Origin: Peptococcaceae bacterium
GTDB taxonomy: Bacteria; Bacillota; Desulfitobacteriia; Desulfitobacteriales; Syntrophobotulaceae
DNA: 46,008 bases
Reading direction: 5' to 3'
NCBI GenBank assembly: GCA_012520405.1
Contig: JAAYOJ010000071.1
Span: forward strand, 1 to 46,008
Shown here one piece after another: positions 34,103 through 42,255 of the stretch. The notes below the pieces were generated by a model that made no database searches, was not told the DNA's origin, and worked only from the letters and a program-made list of their open reading frames with translations. The number at the start of each line of letters is the position of its first letter. The first letter of the stretch is position 1. Both the position numbers and the translations under genes were made by a program.

Positions 34103-34843
34103 CTAATCGTTATAACCTAAAATATCCCTGACCACTTCTCCAGCCATGAGCAAACCTGCTACCGGGGGCACAAAAGAAACGCTCCCTGGAACCTGCCGCT
34201 TTTGGGGAAAACAACTATCTATACCGTCAAGACAGCTTGGCTCTGCCGGGCGGGGTTTGAGGGAAGGAAGGGGCGAAAATACCACTTTAAACCCCTGGGT
34301 TATTCCTTCTAGTCTTAAGAGTTTGCGTACTGCTTTAGCCAACGGGTCACCTGAAGTCTTGGAGATGTCAGCAATTTGAAAACCGGAAGCATTAAGGCGA
34401 TTGCCGGTCCCCATACAGGAAATAAAACGAATATTTCTTCGGCAACATTCGATGGCCAGGCTAACCTTACTTTTAACAGTATCGATAGCATCAATAACGT
34501 AATCCGGTTTGTCTTGCAGAAAGAACTCTGCTTCTTCCTGGGTATAGAAGGTTGTATATATCTCAACCTGTACTTTTGGATTGATATCCTTAATTCTCTC
34601 GGCCATAACCTCAACTTTATACTTGCCTAGAGTGGAATGCAAAGCGTGAATTTGACGATTAATATTAGATAATGAAATCTGATCGTGATCTACCAGTTTA
34701 AGGCTTCCTATACCAATACGGGCCAAAGCCTCAGCTGTATAAGAGCCGACACCGCCCAGCCCGAAAATCAATACTTGGCTTTTTTTTAGCTTTTCCAGCC
34801 CTTCCGGACCAATCAATAATTCGGTACGTGAAAATTCATGCAT
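34103..34843 (-). CDS. tcdA: tRNA threonylcarbamoyladenosine dehydratase
   Basis: This 246-residue E1/ThiF-fold protein has a nucleotide-binding GLGGVGSYTAEALARIGIG, a DHDQISLSNINRQIHA segment, and DAIDTVKSKVSLA. These are hallmarks of TcdA (CsdL), which cyclises t6A to ct6A at tRNA position 37 using ATP. A C-terminal PGSVSFVPPVAGLLMAGEVV matches the family. I chose ATG at 34843, preceded by GAGGGTAG; the longer frame adds 20 weakly supported residues. It appears monocistronic. Confidence 0.92.
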   Translation of the reverse strand: MHEFSRTELLIGPEGLEKLKKSQVLIFGLGGVGSYTAEALARIGIGSLKLVDHDQISLSNINRQIHALHSTLGKYKVEVMAERIKDINPKVQVEIYTTFYTQEEAEFFLQDKPDYVIDAIDTVKSKVSLAIECCRRNIRFISCMGTGNRLNASGFQIADISKTSGDPLAKAVRKLLRLEGITQGFKVVFSPLPSLKPRPAEPSCLDGIDSCFPQKRQVPGSVSFVPPVAGLLMAGEVVRDILGYND

Positions 34844-35076
34844 CAGACTACCCTCGTTTTTACCATAATGCCCTTTATATTTAATTAAAGGTATCATAAT
34901 CATTTGGTTAAATCAAACCATTCTGAGGTATACATTATTCTTTGATAAATTAACCAAAAAATCAATAATTTTGCAGGAATAATAGGCTAGATACTAGAAC
35001 TAATAGATTTAGTTAATACTGGAATCCGTTTTGTAATGCAAGTTACTATTTTTTAGGGAAGAAAGGAGAAATAAAG

Positions 35077-35397
35077 ATGGAAAAGAATCCAGTAGATATT
35101 ATGATCGCTGAAGCCCCGGAATTATTTGATGCCTATAGTGAAATGTCCAAAACGGTTTTTTCCAGCAAGGGACTAGATGAAAAAACTAAACAATTGATTT
35201 ATATGGCCATGAGAGCTGCCGAAGGTGATGCCGGAGCGGTGAAAGTACATGCTCCAATGGCCAAAGCAGCAGGAGCTACCAGGGATGAAGTAAAAGAAGC
35301 TATTTTAATGACTTTACTGGTCAGCGGGATGAAAGGAGTTGTCTCTTGTCTGCCTGCAGCCCTTGTCGCCTATGATCAGGCTAAAGTAAGTAAGTAG
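35077..35397 (+). CDS. Carboxymuconolactone decarboxylase-family protein without CxxC
   Basis: This 106-residue all-helical protein has the CMD/AhpD-like pattern (LDEKTKQLIYMAMRAAEGDAG...VHAPMAKAAGATRDEVKEAIL). In AhpD-type enzymes a CxxC precedes the conserved His by seven and four residues; here these are Asp and Ala, while the His stays. Thiol peroxidase chemistry is therefore unlikely. GAAAGGAG precedes the ATG. A strong terminator follows. Confidence 0.85.
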   Translation: MEKNPVDIMIAEAPELFDAYSEMSKTVFSSKGLDEKTKQLIYMAMRAAEGDAGAVKVHAPMAKAAGATRDEVKEAILMTLLVSGMKGVVSCLPAALVAYDQAKVSK

Positions 35398-35436
35398 CTG
35401 AATTCATAAGGATAAACTCAATAATAATTATAGCAA

Positions 35437-35480
35437 AAAGGACAGTCCGTTTATCAACAACTAAACGGACCGTCCTTTTA
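35437..35480. terminator. Bidirectional terminator between CMD gene and cinA
   Basis: AAAAGGACAGTCCGTTTA and TAAACGGACCGTCCTTTT pair over 18 positions with one mismatch; T-rich on both exits. Confidence 0.92.
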
Positions 35481-35490
35481 TACTTTTACT

Positions 35491-36678
35491 TCAATCAGTA
35501 TTTTCCTGGATGTAAGTTCTTACTATATCTAAGGCTTGCAACACACTACGGTTCCTTCTTCTTTGCTCGTCACCCACAAGCTTATATTCCAGACATCGGA
35601 CTTGATTTTGTTCCCTAGTAACTAAGGCAATATAAGCGTATTCATCTTTATTATGATTCTCACCGCTGTCGTGATGACCCAAAATGGCAAGGCCCAAATC
35701 GGAACCGGAAATCTTCATTATATCCTGAGCGGTTTGGATAGCTGTTTCTTTATCTAGCCTTCTGTTAGCATAGCTAATCAAACCCTGTTTAAACACACGC
35801 GATATTCCCGGTATTTTAGATAAAACGCAAGCCAATAAACCACCGGTGAATGATTCGACTATAGAAATCGTGGTATTGGTTTCCAGTAAAAGTTTTCCGG
35901 CCACTTCCGCTAAACTACTGTTGCCAGTGGAATATATTCTATCACCTAACCTTTTCCTTATTTCCTTCTCTACTCCGGCATTCAAATCTTCTGGATTATC
36001 TTTTTTACACTTAGAGGTCAGCCTAACTGTAACTTGCCCGTCAGTAGCATAAGTTGCTATGGTAGTATCTTTTTGCTGGACAATTAAATCCATGAGCATA
36101 TTTTCTACCGCCGATTCTCCTAAGCCAAAGATATTAAGGTAAGTTGAGACTATTTTGTGAGGTGACTTTTGTTCTAAATAAGGCATCACACTTTGCTCAA
36201 ACATGGGCTTCATCTCGGAAGGTGGGCCGGGCAGCATAATGAGAATTTTGCCGTCGGTTTCTATAATGCAGCCTGGAGCAGTACCATGGCTATTCTTCAG
36301 AACTATACACCCTTCCGGGAAATAAGCTTGTTTTCTATTATTGTCTGTCATTGTCCAACCGGCTCTTCGGAATAAGGCCGCAATATCCTCAAGAGTCTCC
36401 GTATGCAACACGAGCTTCCGGCCTACGATCTCTGCTACTGTTTCTTTGGTTAAATCGTCCTGAGTGGGTCCCAATCCCCCGGTCATAATGACCAGATCAG
36501 ATCTTTGCAGAGCTATATTTAAAACTCCCCGAAGTCTCGCCGGATTATCGCCGACTACACTATGAAAATAAACATTGACTCCTATATCTTGTAATCTTTT
36601 TGAAATGTACTGCGCGTTGCTATTAACGATTTGCCCCATCAAAAGTTCCGTTCCTACGGCCAAAATCTCCGCATTCAT
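35491..36678 (-). CDS. cinA: CinA-family protein with a degenerate C-terminal domain
   Basis: This 395-residue protein has an intact N-terminal molybdopterin-binding-like domain (AEILAVGTELLMGQIVNSNAQY, MTGGLGPTQDDLTKE, LPGPPSEM) involved in ADP-ribose/nucleotide pyrophosphatase activity. The C-terminal NMN-deamidase-like domain is altered: the usual ESCTGG is ESFTGG, about 20 residues are missing after the SYANRRLDKETA region, and the TGIAGPxGG segment is ILGHHDSGENHN. Deamidase activity is doubtful. A start at ATG 36678 has GGAGG-like sequence nearby. Confidence 0.9.
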   Translation of the reverse strand: MNAEILAVGTELLMGQIVNSNAQYISKRLQDIGVNVYFHSVVGDNPARLRGVLNIALQRSDLVIMTGGLGPTQDDLTKETVAEIVGRKLVLHTETLEDIAALFRRAGWTMTDNNRKQAYFPEGCIVLKNSHGTAPGCIIETDGKILIMLPGPPSEMKPMFEQSVMPYLEQKSPHKIVSTYLNIFGLGESAVENMLMDLIVQQKDTTIATYATDGQVTVRLTSKCKKDNPEDLNAGVEKEIRKRLGDRIYSTGNSSLAEVAGKLLLETNTTISIVESFTGGLLACVLSKIPGISRVFKQGLISYANRRLDKETAIQTAQDIMKISGSDLGLAILGHHDSGENHNKDEYAYIALVTREQNQVRCLEYKLVGDEQRRRNRSVLQALDIVRTYIQENTD

Positions 36679-36806
36679 AGGAAACCTCCAAAAATTTATC
36701 TACTTTTCTTTATCTGCTTTTCTATTATTATTACGCTTGCAGGCATGTGTTTTTTATCATTAAATTTTCGCCCAAGCTCTCTAACATAATTGATAACGTT
36801 TTGGTT

Positions 36807-37640
36807 TCAAGGTTCAGTAAGGTTTTTGGCTGCATAAGGTAATTTTTCGTTCATGCTTCCGCACCGGTATCCCTTTAGATCGAGCGTAGTATACAAGAAG
36901 CCTAGATCAGCAAACCTGTTATAAATTTGTTGCGCTATGGAGGGGTCAACTATTCTCGGGTTATCGGCCACCGGGATCTCAATCCTAGCCAGATCGCCGT
37001 GAAAGCGCACTCGTACCTGTTTAAAACCCAAATCTCGCAGGTGCTGTTCTGCTCGGTCGACCATGCTTAATTTTTCCTCCGTAATCTCTTCGCCGTATGG
37101 AATCCTGGAGGACAAACAAGCTAAGGAAGGCTTATCCCAAGAAGCTAATCCGTATTTTTGGGACAGAATTCTAATTTCTTCTTTAGTTAAACCCGCCTTG
37201 AGCAGCGGGCTTTTTATGCCTAATTCCAATAATGCTTTTCTCCCTGGGCGGAAATCGGCCAGGTCATCCAGATTGGATCCTTCAGCCACATATTTTACTC
37301 CTCTTTGGTCCGCAACGGCTAATAACTCTTTAAATAGCAGCTTTTTACATATATAACAGCGGTCTGGGGGATTTTTCCTAAACTCTTCATATCTTAACAC
37401 GTCGCTAACTATGATCAAGTGTTCAATGCCTTGGCTGGCACAAAATGTTTGGGCCTCCTTTAGTTCCCTATCCGGAAAAAGAGGGGATCGGACTGTCACT
37501 GCCAGCACATTTTTTCCCAGTACACCCTTAGCAACCTTTAATAGCAAAGTGCTGTCTACCCCTCCGGAAAAAGCTATTAAGGCCCGGCCTTGGCTTTTTA
37601 ATTCCTTCTTAAGCAGTTCCAATTTAGAATGATAACTCAT
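36807..37640 (-). CDS. larE: LarE-type ATP-dependent sacrificial sulfur transferase
   Basis: This 277-residue PP-loop protein has SGGVDST (25-31), a RCYICKKLLF motif, and KPSLACLSSRIPYGEEIT with the Cys that donates sulfur in LarE. It thiolates the nicotinic-acid precursor of the nickel-pincer cofactor of lactate racemase. Another Cys in GYRCGSMNE near the C-terminus may bind a cluster, as in some homologues. No larA, larB or larC is adjacent, so its partner is elsewhere or its role differs. Confidence 0.88.
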   Translation of the reverse strand: MSYHSKLELLKKELKSQGRALIAFSGGVDSTLLLKVAKGVLGKNVLAVTVRSPLFPDRELKEAQTFCASQGIEHLIIVSDVLRYEEFRKNPPDRCYICKKLLFKELLAVADQRGVKYVAEGSNLDDLADFRPGRKALLELGIKSPLLKAGLTKEEIRILSQKYGLASWDKPSLACLSSRIPYGEEITEEKLSMVDRAEQHLRDLGFKQVRVRFHGDLARIEIPVADNPRIVDPSIAQQIYNRFADLGFLYTTLDLKGYRCGSMNEKLPYAAKNLTEP

Positions 37641-37706
37641 CTTGGGCAGCCTTCATTCCTTCATAATTTTCATAATCAAGGGAAATAATACTAATAATAA
37701 TCTGGC

Positions 37707-38627
37707 CTAACGAATTTGATTCAAATCATAAGGGGTTTCCTGATAAACATAATAGTTGAGCCAATTTTGAAACAATAGATTAGCATGCCCCCGCCAGTTA
37801 ACAATAGGATCGCGCTGGGGGTCATCATTGGGGAAATAATTGGCAGGAACATCAATATTTAATCCTCTGCTAATATCCCTCTCATATTCGGTTTTTAAAG
37901 TTAAGGCATCATATTCCGGATGACCGGTAATGAAAAGTTGCCGACCGTCTTTGCGGGCAACCATGAAAATTCCCGCCTCTTGGGACACGGCCAGAATTTC
38001 CAGTTCCTTATGCTTTTTGATATCCTCAGCTCTCACTTCAGTGTAGCGAGAATGAGGTGCATAAAAAACATCATCAAATCCACGTAAAAAACTGTTGTTT
38101 CTTTTATTGTAAATCCGATGGCTAAATATGCCAAACATTTTTTGGGGCAAAATATATTTAGGAATCCCATAATGATAATAAAGGCCTGCTTGCGCGCCCC
38201 AGCAAACATACATGGTGGAATAGACGTTAGACAGACTCCAGGATAAAATATCCTTGAGTTCTTCCCAGTAATCGACTTCTTCAAATTCCATTATTTCTAC
38301 AGGCGCTCCTGTAATAATTAAACCGTCAAATTTTTGGTCTTTGACTTCTTCAAAAGAGTAATAGAATCTTCTTAAATACTCCGGTGAAGTATGAGTGGGT
38401 TTATGAGTTTTAGTATACAGTAAAGTGATTTCTATTTGCAGAGGCGAGTTACTTAACAGACGCAGGTACTGGGCCTCAGTGACAATTTTAGTCGGCATCA
38501 GGTTTAATAAGGCAATTCTTAAGGGCCTGATATCCTGGTGCAGAGCCCTATCCTCATCCATAATAAATATATTTTCATTCTCCAATATTCCCTTGGCCGG
38601 AAGATCGTCAGGTATTTTTATAGGCAT
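37707..38627 (-). CDS. metA: Homoserine O-acetyltransferase (MetA family)
   Basis: This 306-residue MetA-family protein has catalytic Cys142 in [15 protein letters not shown] and the His/Glu pair in TGHPEYDAL. Residue 111, in [11 protein letters not shown], is Glu. In characterised enzymes of this family Glu111 goes with acetyl-CoA use and Gly with succinyl-CoA, so despite the usual 'succinyltransferase' label acetyl-homoserine is the likely product. It is the first committed step of methionine synthesis. GGGGGAG precedes the ATG. No S-box leader was seen upstream. Confidence 0.93.
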   Translation of the reverse strand: MPIKIPDDLPAKGILENENIFIMDEDRALHQDIRPLRIALLNLMPTKIVTEAQYLRLLSNSPLQIEITLLYTKTHKPTHTSPEYLRRFYYSFEEVKDQKFDGLIITGAPVEIMEFEEVDYWEELKDILSWSLSNVYSTMYVCWGAQAGLYYHYGIPKYILPQKMFGIFSHRIYNKRNNSFLRGFDDVFYAPHSRYTEVRAEDIKKHKELEILAVSQEAGIFMVARKDGRQLFITGHPEYDALTLKTEYERDISRGLNIDVPANYFPNDDPQRDPIVNWRGHANLLFQNWLNYYVYQETPYDLNQIR

Positions 38628-38730
38628 TGATTTCTCCCCCTTGTGCTTTGTGAATATAATTTTTTTGTTGGGATATTTATCATTTTATGTTAAGCTTAAA
38701 GCATTACTAATTTTGTAAAGGAAGTTTTAG

Positions 38731-39561
38731 ATGATAAAAATCGTAACCGATAGTGTTGCTGAACTACCGCAAGAAATCATTGATAAATATGATATTACCG
38801 TACTACCCCTTTATGTCAACATTATGGACCAAAGTTTTATTGACGGGGTGGAAATTAACGCTCAAACAGTATGCCAATATATAGATAAAGGCCATTATCC
38901 CCAAACATCCCAGATTCCTCCCCACCATTTTTATACAGTCTTTGACAGTTTAACCCGCAATGGGGATGAAGTTATAGCAATTACCATGTCCTCTCAATTA
39001 AGTGGGACTTTTCGAGCAGCCTTAACGGCTAAAGAACAACTGCCAGATAGAAAGATTACAGTCCTGGACAGTATGGGGGTTTCCCTGGGACAGGGGCTTC
39101 AGGTTATCGAGGCAGCCAAAATGGCCCTTTTCGGCAAATTACCTGAAGAAATAGTTCCCTGTTTACATCGGGTCCGCAGCAAGATGAATTATGCAATTAT
39201 TATAGATACCCTGGAATATGTCTTTAAGGGAGGGCGAATCAGTAAGGCCCAATATATTGCAGGAAATCTTCTTAATCTTAATATAGTATGCGGGTCAGAT
39301 GGCACAGGCAAAATCAGCCTTGCTGAAAAATTCATAGGCAAGGAAAAAAGCATCCTGCGCTGGATTTCCAAACATCTGAACAATCTCAATATTAAAGACA
39401 AAACCGTGGGCTTATGCACTTTTAGCAATGAAAAGCTTCTGAACGAGGTTAAGGCTCTGGTGGAAAAACATAACCCTAAAGAAGTTATTGTATCACAGTT
39501 CAGCTCAGTTGTCGCCTGCTATTCCGGGCCTAATGCAATTGGTATATTTGCTACAAAATAA
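38731..39561 (+). CDS. DegV-family fatty-acid-binding protein
   Basis: This 276-residue protein starts IKIVTDSVAELPQEII and contains PQTSQIPPHHFYTVF, ITMSSQLSGTF and YVFKGGRISKAQ, all typical of DegV. These proteins bind fatty acids, often as FakB partners of the FakA kinase; no fakA is seen here. GGAAG precedes the ATG. It is divergent from metA. Confidence 0.93.
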   Translation: MIKIVTDSVAELPQEIIDKYDITVLPLYVNIMDQSFIDGVEINAQTVCQYIDKGHYPQTSQIPPHHFYTVFDSLTRNGDEVIAITMSSQLSGTFRAALTAKEQLPDRKITVLDSMGVSLGQGLQVIEAAKMALFGKLPEEIVPCLHRVRSKMNYAIIIDTLEYVFKGGRISKAQYIAGNLLNLNIVCGSDGTGKISLAEKFIGKEKSILRWISKHLNNLNIKDKTVGLCTFSNEKLLNEVKALVEKHNPKEVIVSQFSSVVACYSGPNAIGIFATK

Positions 39562-39613
39562 CTGCTGCCTTTTTAAAGAATTACCTAGTTATTATACAGG
39601 ATATTTATTGATT

Positions 39614-39644
39614 AGTAAAAGCCAGGCTAAACCTGGCTTTTACT
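39614..39644. terminator. Terminator after degV
   Basis: AGTAAAAGCCAGG and CCTGGCTTTTACT form a perfect 13-bp stem with a 5-nt loop, active in either direction. Confidence 0.9.
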
Positions 39645-39674
39645 GGTTATACTTTATTAGCAAATTCAATAAAA

Positions 39675-39992
39675 TCATTGTTCTGGTTGCCCTCTTAAAG
39701 AATCCAATAAATGATAAAATGCCAAAATCGGATGTTTTAATACCATCTTTGGTCCAGCATAGCGCATAACGTTCTTTATTTCTTCCCGCATTTGAGGCCG
39801 ATAACAATGAATTTTACATTTAGCGCAAACCGGCTTATCTTTTCCGTAGATACATTTTCCAATTCTTTGGGTCGAGTATTGGAGCAACTGTTCACACTTT
39901 TCACATCTGACCTTGTCTGGTTGATGCATCGCTTTACAGTAGATATCAATCATTTTTTCAACTGTATGTTTTTCTCTTTGCTGCTTATTCAT
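39675..39992 (-). CDS. YgbA-like 'nitrous oxide-stimulated promoter' family protein
   Basis: This 105-residue protein is rich in Cys: VRCEKCEQLL, GKCIYG, VCAKCKIHCYRPQMREEIKNVMRYAGPKM, as in the YgbA_NO family. Relatives are induced by nitric oxide, and the spaced Cys pairs suggest a metal or cluster site. It sits near a ferredoxin, an MFS gene, a hemerythrin-like gene and two CRP/FNR-like palindromes, which fits a nitrosative-stress theme. Confidence 0.85.
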   Translation of the reverse strand: MNKQQREKHTVEKMIDIYCKAMHQPDKVRCEKCEQLLQYSTQRIGKCIYGKDKPVCAKCKIHCYRPQMREEIKNVMRYAGPKMVLKHPILAFYHLLDSLRGQPEQ

Positions 39993-40079
39993 AATCCTAA
40001 CAATACCCTTTCTTTCAAACCCTATTCCACTTTTTGTATTATATAATCAAGAAATCTTTATTAATTTATATTATAAAAA

Positions 40080-40113
40080 GAGCAGACAGCAATTACGCCG
40101 CCGGCTCATTTTT
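40080..40113. terminator. Possible terminator after the ferredoxin gene
   Basis: GAGC/GCTC with GC-rich inner pairing; T-runs flank both sides. The stem is short and interrupted. Confidence 0.4.
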
Positions 40114-40137
40114 TTGCTGTATTATTATTTTGCATAA

Positions 40138-40326
40138 CTATTCAATAATAATACATTCCACCGGACAGGAATCCCTAGCCTCTTCGGCACTTGCCAGCAC
40201 ATCCCCTTGTAATTCCTGGTCTGCGGCCTGAGCAATATCATCATCCCCCATGGAAAATATTTCAGGGCATAGAGCTGCACATAGTCCGCAACCAATACAT
40301 TCTTCCCGTTCAATTTTTGCCTTCAC
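40138..40326 (-). CDS. Single-cluster 4Fe-4S ferredoxin
   Basis: This 62-residue protein has EECIGCGLCAALCPEIF near the N-terminus and DSCPVECIIIE at the end, giving the ligand set of a [4Fe-4S] ferredoxin; the extra Cys in ALCP resembles ferredoxins that keep a vestigial site. It is a small cytoplasmic electron carrier. Start GTG at 40326 has GGAGG 8 nt upstream. It is divergent from the MFS gene and shares an upstream palindrome. Confidence 0.93.
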   Translation of the reverse strand: MKAKIEREECIGCGLCAALCPEIFSMGDDDIAQAADQELQGDVLASAEEARDSCPVECIIIE

Positions 40327-40396
40327 AACTTATCCCTCCTTAGAGCAACATAATTATTTTATAATTTAATATTAAAACTTATCCCTATTTTTTGCA

Positions 40397-40410
40397 GTAA
40401 CATTTGTTAC
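40397..40410. promoter_or_regulatory. CRP/FNR-type palindrome GTAACATTTGTTAC
   Basis: Perfect 5-bp arms (GTAAC/GTTAC) around four bases, also with A/T symmetry. It lies between divergent ferredoxin and MFS genes, 9 bp upstream of the MFS -35 box. I recall a GTAAC-N4-GTTAC motif from comparative work on clostridial HcpR; that link is from memory. Confidence 0.6.
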
Positions 40411-40418
40411 CGAGCAGG

Positions 40419-40448
40419 TTGACTTTTGTAAGGAGCACTATTTATAGT
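40419..40448 (+). promoter_or_regulatory. SigmaA-type promoter of the MFS gene
   Basis: TTGACT, 18 bp, then TATAGT; the palindrome lies directly upstream, an activator-like position. Confidence 0.65.
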
Positions 40449-40525
40449 AAAATGGTACTGATTAGATGCAGCCCTTAAAAACGCAACTGTGAATTATTTA
40501 ATTATTCTAGGATCGGAGAAATTCA

Positions 40526-41734
40526 ATGCCAATTAAAAAATCAAAACTATGGACCAAGGATTTTATTGTTTTGTTCCTTACAACTTTTTGCGTTTTTTTA
40601 ATTCTCCACCTCTTACTTACAACCTTAGCCATTTATACTGTAGAAGAATTTGCTGCTCCCAAGAGCATGGCTGGCCTCGTTGCCGGTATTTTCATTATCG
40701 GCGAACTTATTGGCCGCCTGATTACAGGCAGATATTTGGAAATATGGGGAAGGAAAAAGACACTTTTCACCGGACTTATTTTGTTTTTACTTATTATGCT
40801 TTTGTATTTTCCAGCTCAAAGCTTAACTATTCTGCTAATTATCCGCTTTGTTCACGGACTGGCATTTGGAGTTGTGGTAACTGTTTTGGCCGTAGCCGTG
40901 GTCGAAGTTATTCCTTCCGATCGCCGGGGAGAAGGAATTAGTTACTATTCCATGAGTATGACCTTAGCTATGGGCTTCGGCCCTTCTGTTGGTTCCTATT
41001 TAACTATTCATGCCAACTTCACCGTACTGTTTATGTTTTGTGTCCTATTGGCCGCCATTAGTATTTTAATTGCTTTACCGGCCAAAATTTCTGAAATAAC
41101 AGCTCCGGAACTGCCTGGGAATCGAAAAAGCTGGACCTCAGTTGGCTTTGATTTCAAAAACTTTTTTGAGATCAAAGCTCTCCCCATTTCCATCTTTATC
41201 TTCCTTATGACCTATACTTTCTCAGGTGTTCTGACGTTCCTGACTTCCTATGCCCGGGAAATAAATTTGGTACATCCGGCAACCTACTTTTTTATAGTGT
41301 ACGCTGTTTCTATCATAATATCCAGGTTAATCACCGGTCCCTTATTTGATAAAAAAGGGGAGAATATTGTAATTTTCCCCTCCATAGCCTCCTTTGCCTT
41401 AGGTATGTTATTATTCAGTCAGGCCCGGCATGGTTTTATCCTTCTTATAGCAGCGGCCTTTATCGGTTTAGGTTTTGGCTCCCTAAACTCTTGCTGTCAG
41501 GCTATAGCTGTTAAAGTTTCGCCTAAACACCGGGTAGGGCTCGCCACTTCAACTTATTTTGTTTTATTAGACGGCGGTTTGGGGATCGGCCCCTCTTTGC
41601 ATGGTCTGGTAATTCCCCTTTCGGGATTTCGCGGTTTATATCTAATTCTGACTGTTATATTATTTGCCGCTATCCCCCTGTACTACTTGCTGCATGGAAA
41701 AAAGGCCATGACATATAATACTAAATCCTTATAA
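40526..41734 (+). CDS. MFS transporter
   Basis: This 402-residue protein has 12 predicted membrane helices. The MFS signature appears as GELIGRLITGRYLEIWGRKKT between helices 2 and 3 and again as ISRLITGPLFDKKGE in the second half. Substrate not assignable. GGAG precedes the ATG. Its tail overlaps that of the convergent hemerythrin-like gene by 6 nt, and no terminator is visible between them. Confidence 0.9.
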   Translation: MPIKKSKLWTKDFIVLFLTTFCVFLILHLLLTTLAIYTVEEFAAPKSMAGLVAGIFIIGELIGRLITGRYLEIWGRKKTLFTGLILFLLIMLLYFPAQSLTILLIIRFVHGLAFGVVVTVLAVAVVEVIPSDRRGEGISYYSMSMTLAMGFGPSVGSYLTIHANFTVLFMFCVLLAAISILIALPAKISEITAPELPGNRKSWTSVGFDFKNFFEIKALPISIFIFLMTYTFSGVLTFLTSYAREINLVHPATYFFIVYAVSIIISRLITGPLFDKKGENIVIFPSIASFALGMLLFSQARHGFILLIAAAFIGLGFGSLNSCCQAIAVKVSPKHRVGLATSTYFVLLDGGLGIGPSLHGLVIPLSGFRGLYLILTVILFAAIPLYYLLHGKKAMTYNTKSL

Positions 41735-42151
41735 TGAATCAGCCAGTCTATATAATTCCTTTTCTTCCAGGTCAATTCTTTTCCCTAAGGTCCTAAACAA
41801 TTCCACAGTTTCCTTGATGAATTCCTCAGGTTTGTTTTTAATCAGGGGAGCTACTGCCCACTTGCTGCAATATGCAGAAAACCGTTCTTTAATATCTCCG
41901 AGTTCTTGCAAATATTTTTGTGCAGTCTGCACTACCTTACCATCATCATGCCTGAGAAGTTCGGGATATAGCACCTCATCTTCCGCAGCTAGATGAACCG
42001 TCAATTTCCCCATTAGTTTGGATAAGTTTTTTCGAATAAGCTCTGAATTATTCACTACCAATTCCGGTTGCAATAAAGCCTTGATCATAGCGACGTAACA
42101 TAGGATACCAGAGTGAAAAGGAGGAAATTTTGTTATCAAACGAAGTAGCAT
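41729..42151 (-). CDS. Hemerythrin-like HHE-domain protein
   Basis: The protein has helical HHE features: a His near the N-terminus (PPFHSGIL), MGKLTVHLAAEDEVLYPELL in the middle, and a C-terminal FIKETVELFRTLGKRIDLEEKELYRL. Such proteins bind a di-iron site that reacts with O2 or NO. The start is uncertain: the longest frame (42223) runs through the palindrome at 42157-42180 and lacks a ribosome site. I list ATG 42151; 42088 is also possible. It is divergent from the NifX-like gene. Confidence 0.75.
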   Translation of the reverse strand: MLLRLITKFPPFHSGILCYVAMIKALLQPELVVNNSELIRKNLSKLMGKLTVHLAAEDEVLYPELLRHDDGKVVQTAQKYLQELGDIKERFSAYCSKWAVAPLIKNKPEEFIKETVELFRTLGKRIDLEEKELYRLADSL

Positions 42152-42156
42152 GCAAA

Positions 42157-42180
42157 CATTATTGACATATGTCAATAATG
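42157..42180. promoter_or_regulatory. 24-bp perfect palindrome, FNR/CRP-like operator
   Basis: The core is TTGACATATGTCAA, extended by CATTA/TAATG to a perfect 24-bp palindrome. It overlaps the -35 box of the NifX-like gene, and the position suggests repression of that gene and of the divergent hemerythrin-like gene. Confidence 0.7.
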
Positions 42181-42189
42181 TTTTATAAT
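42162..42189 (+). promoter_or_regulatory. Consensus sigmaA promoter of the NifX-like gene
   Basis: TTGACA, 16 bp, then TATAAT: both hexamers are consensus. The -35 lies within the palindrome. Confidence 0.75.
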
Positions 42190-42255
42190 AGAATTGTGAT
42201 AACAAAAATAAACATAAATACATTAAAATTGCATCTATGGAGGTATTAAACTGCG

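Noticed and set aside
38628-38730. S-box (SAM) riboswitch upstream of metA
   Set aside because: The gap is only about 100 bp and shows none of the S-box conserved segments.
42152-42223. 24-residue N-terminal extension of the hemerythrin-like protein
   Set aside because: It translates the palindromic operator and consensus promoter, and has no ribosome site.
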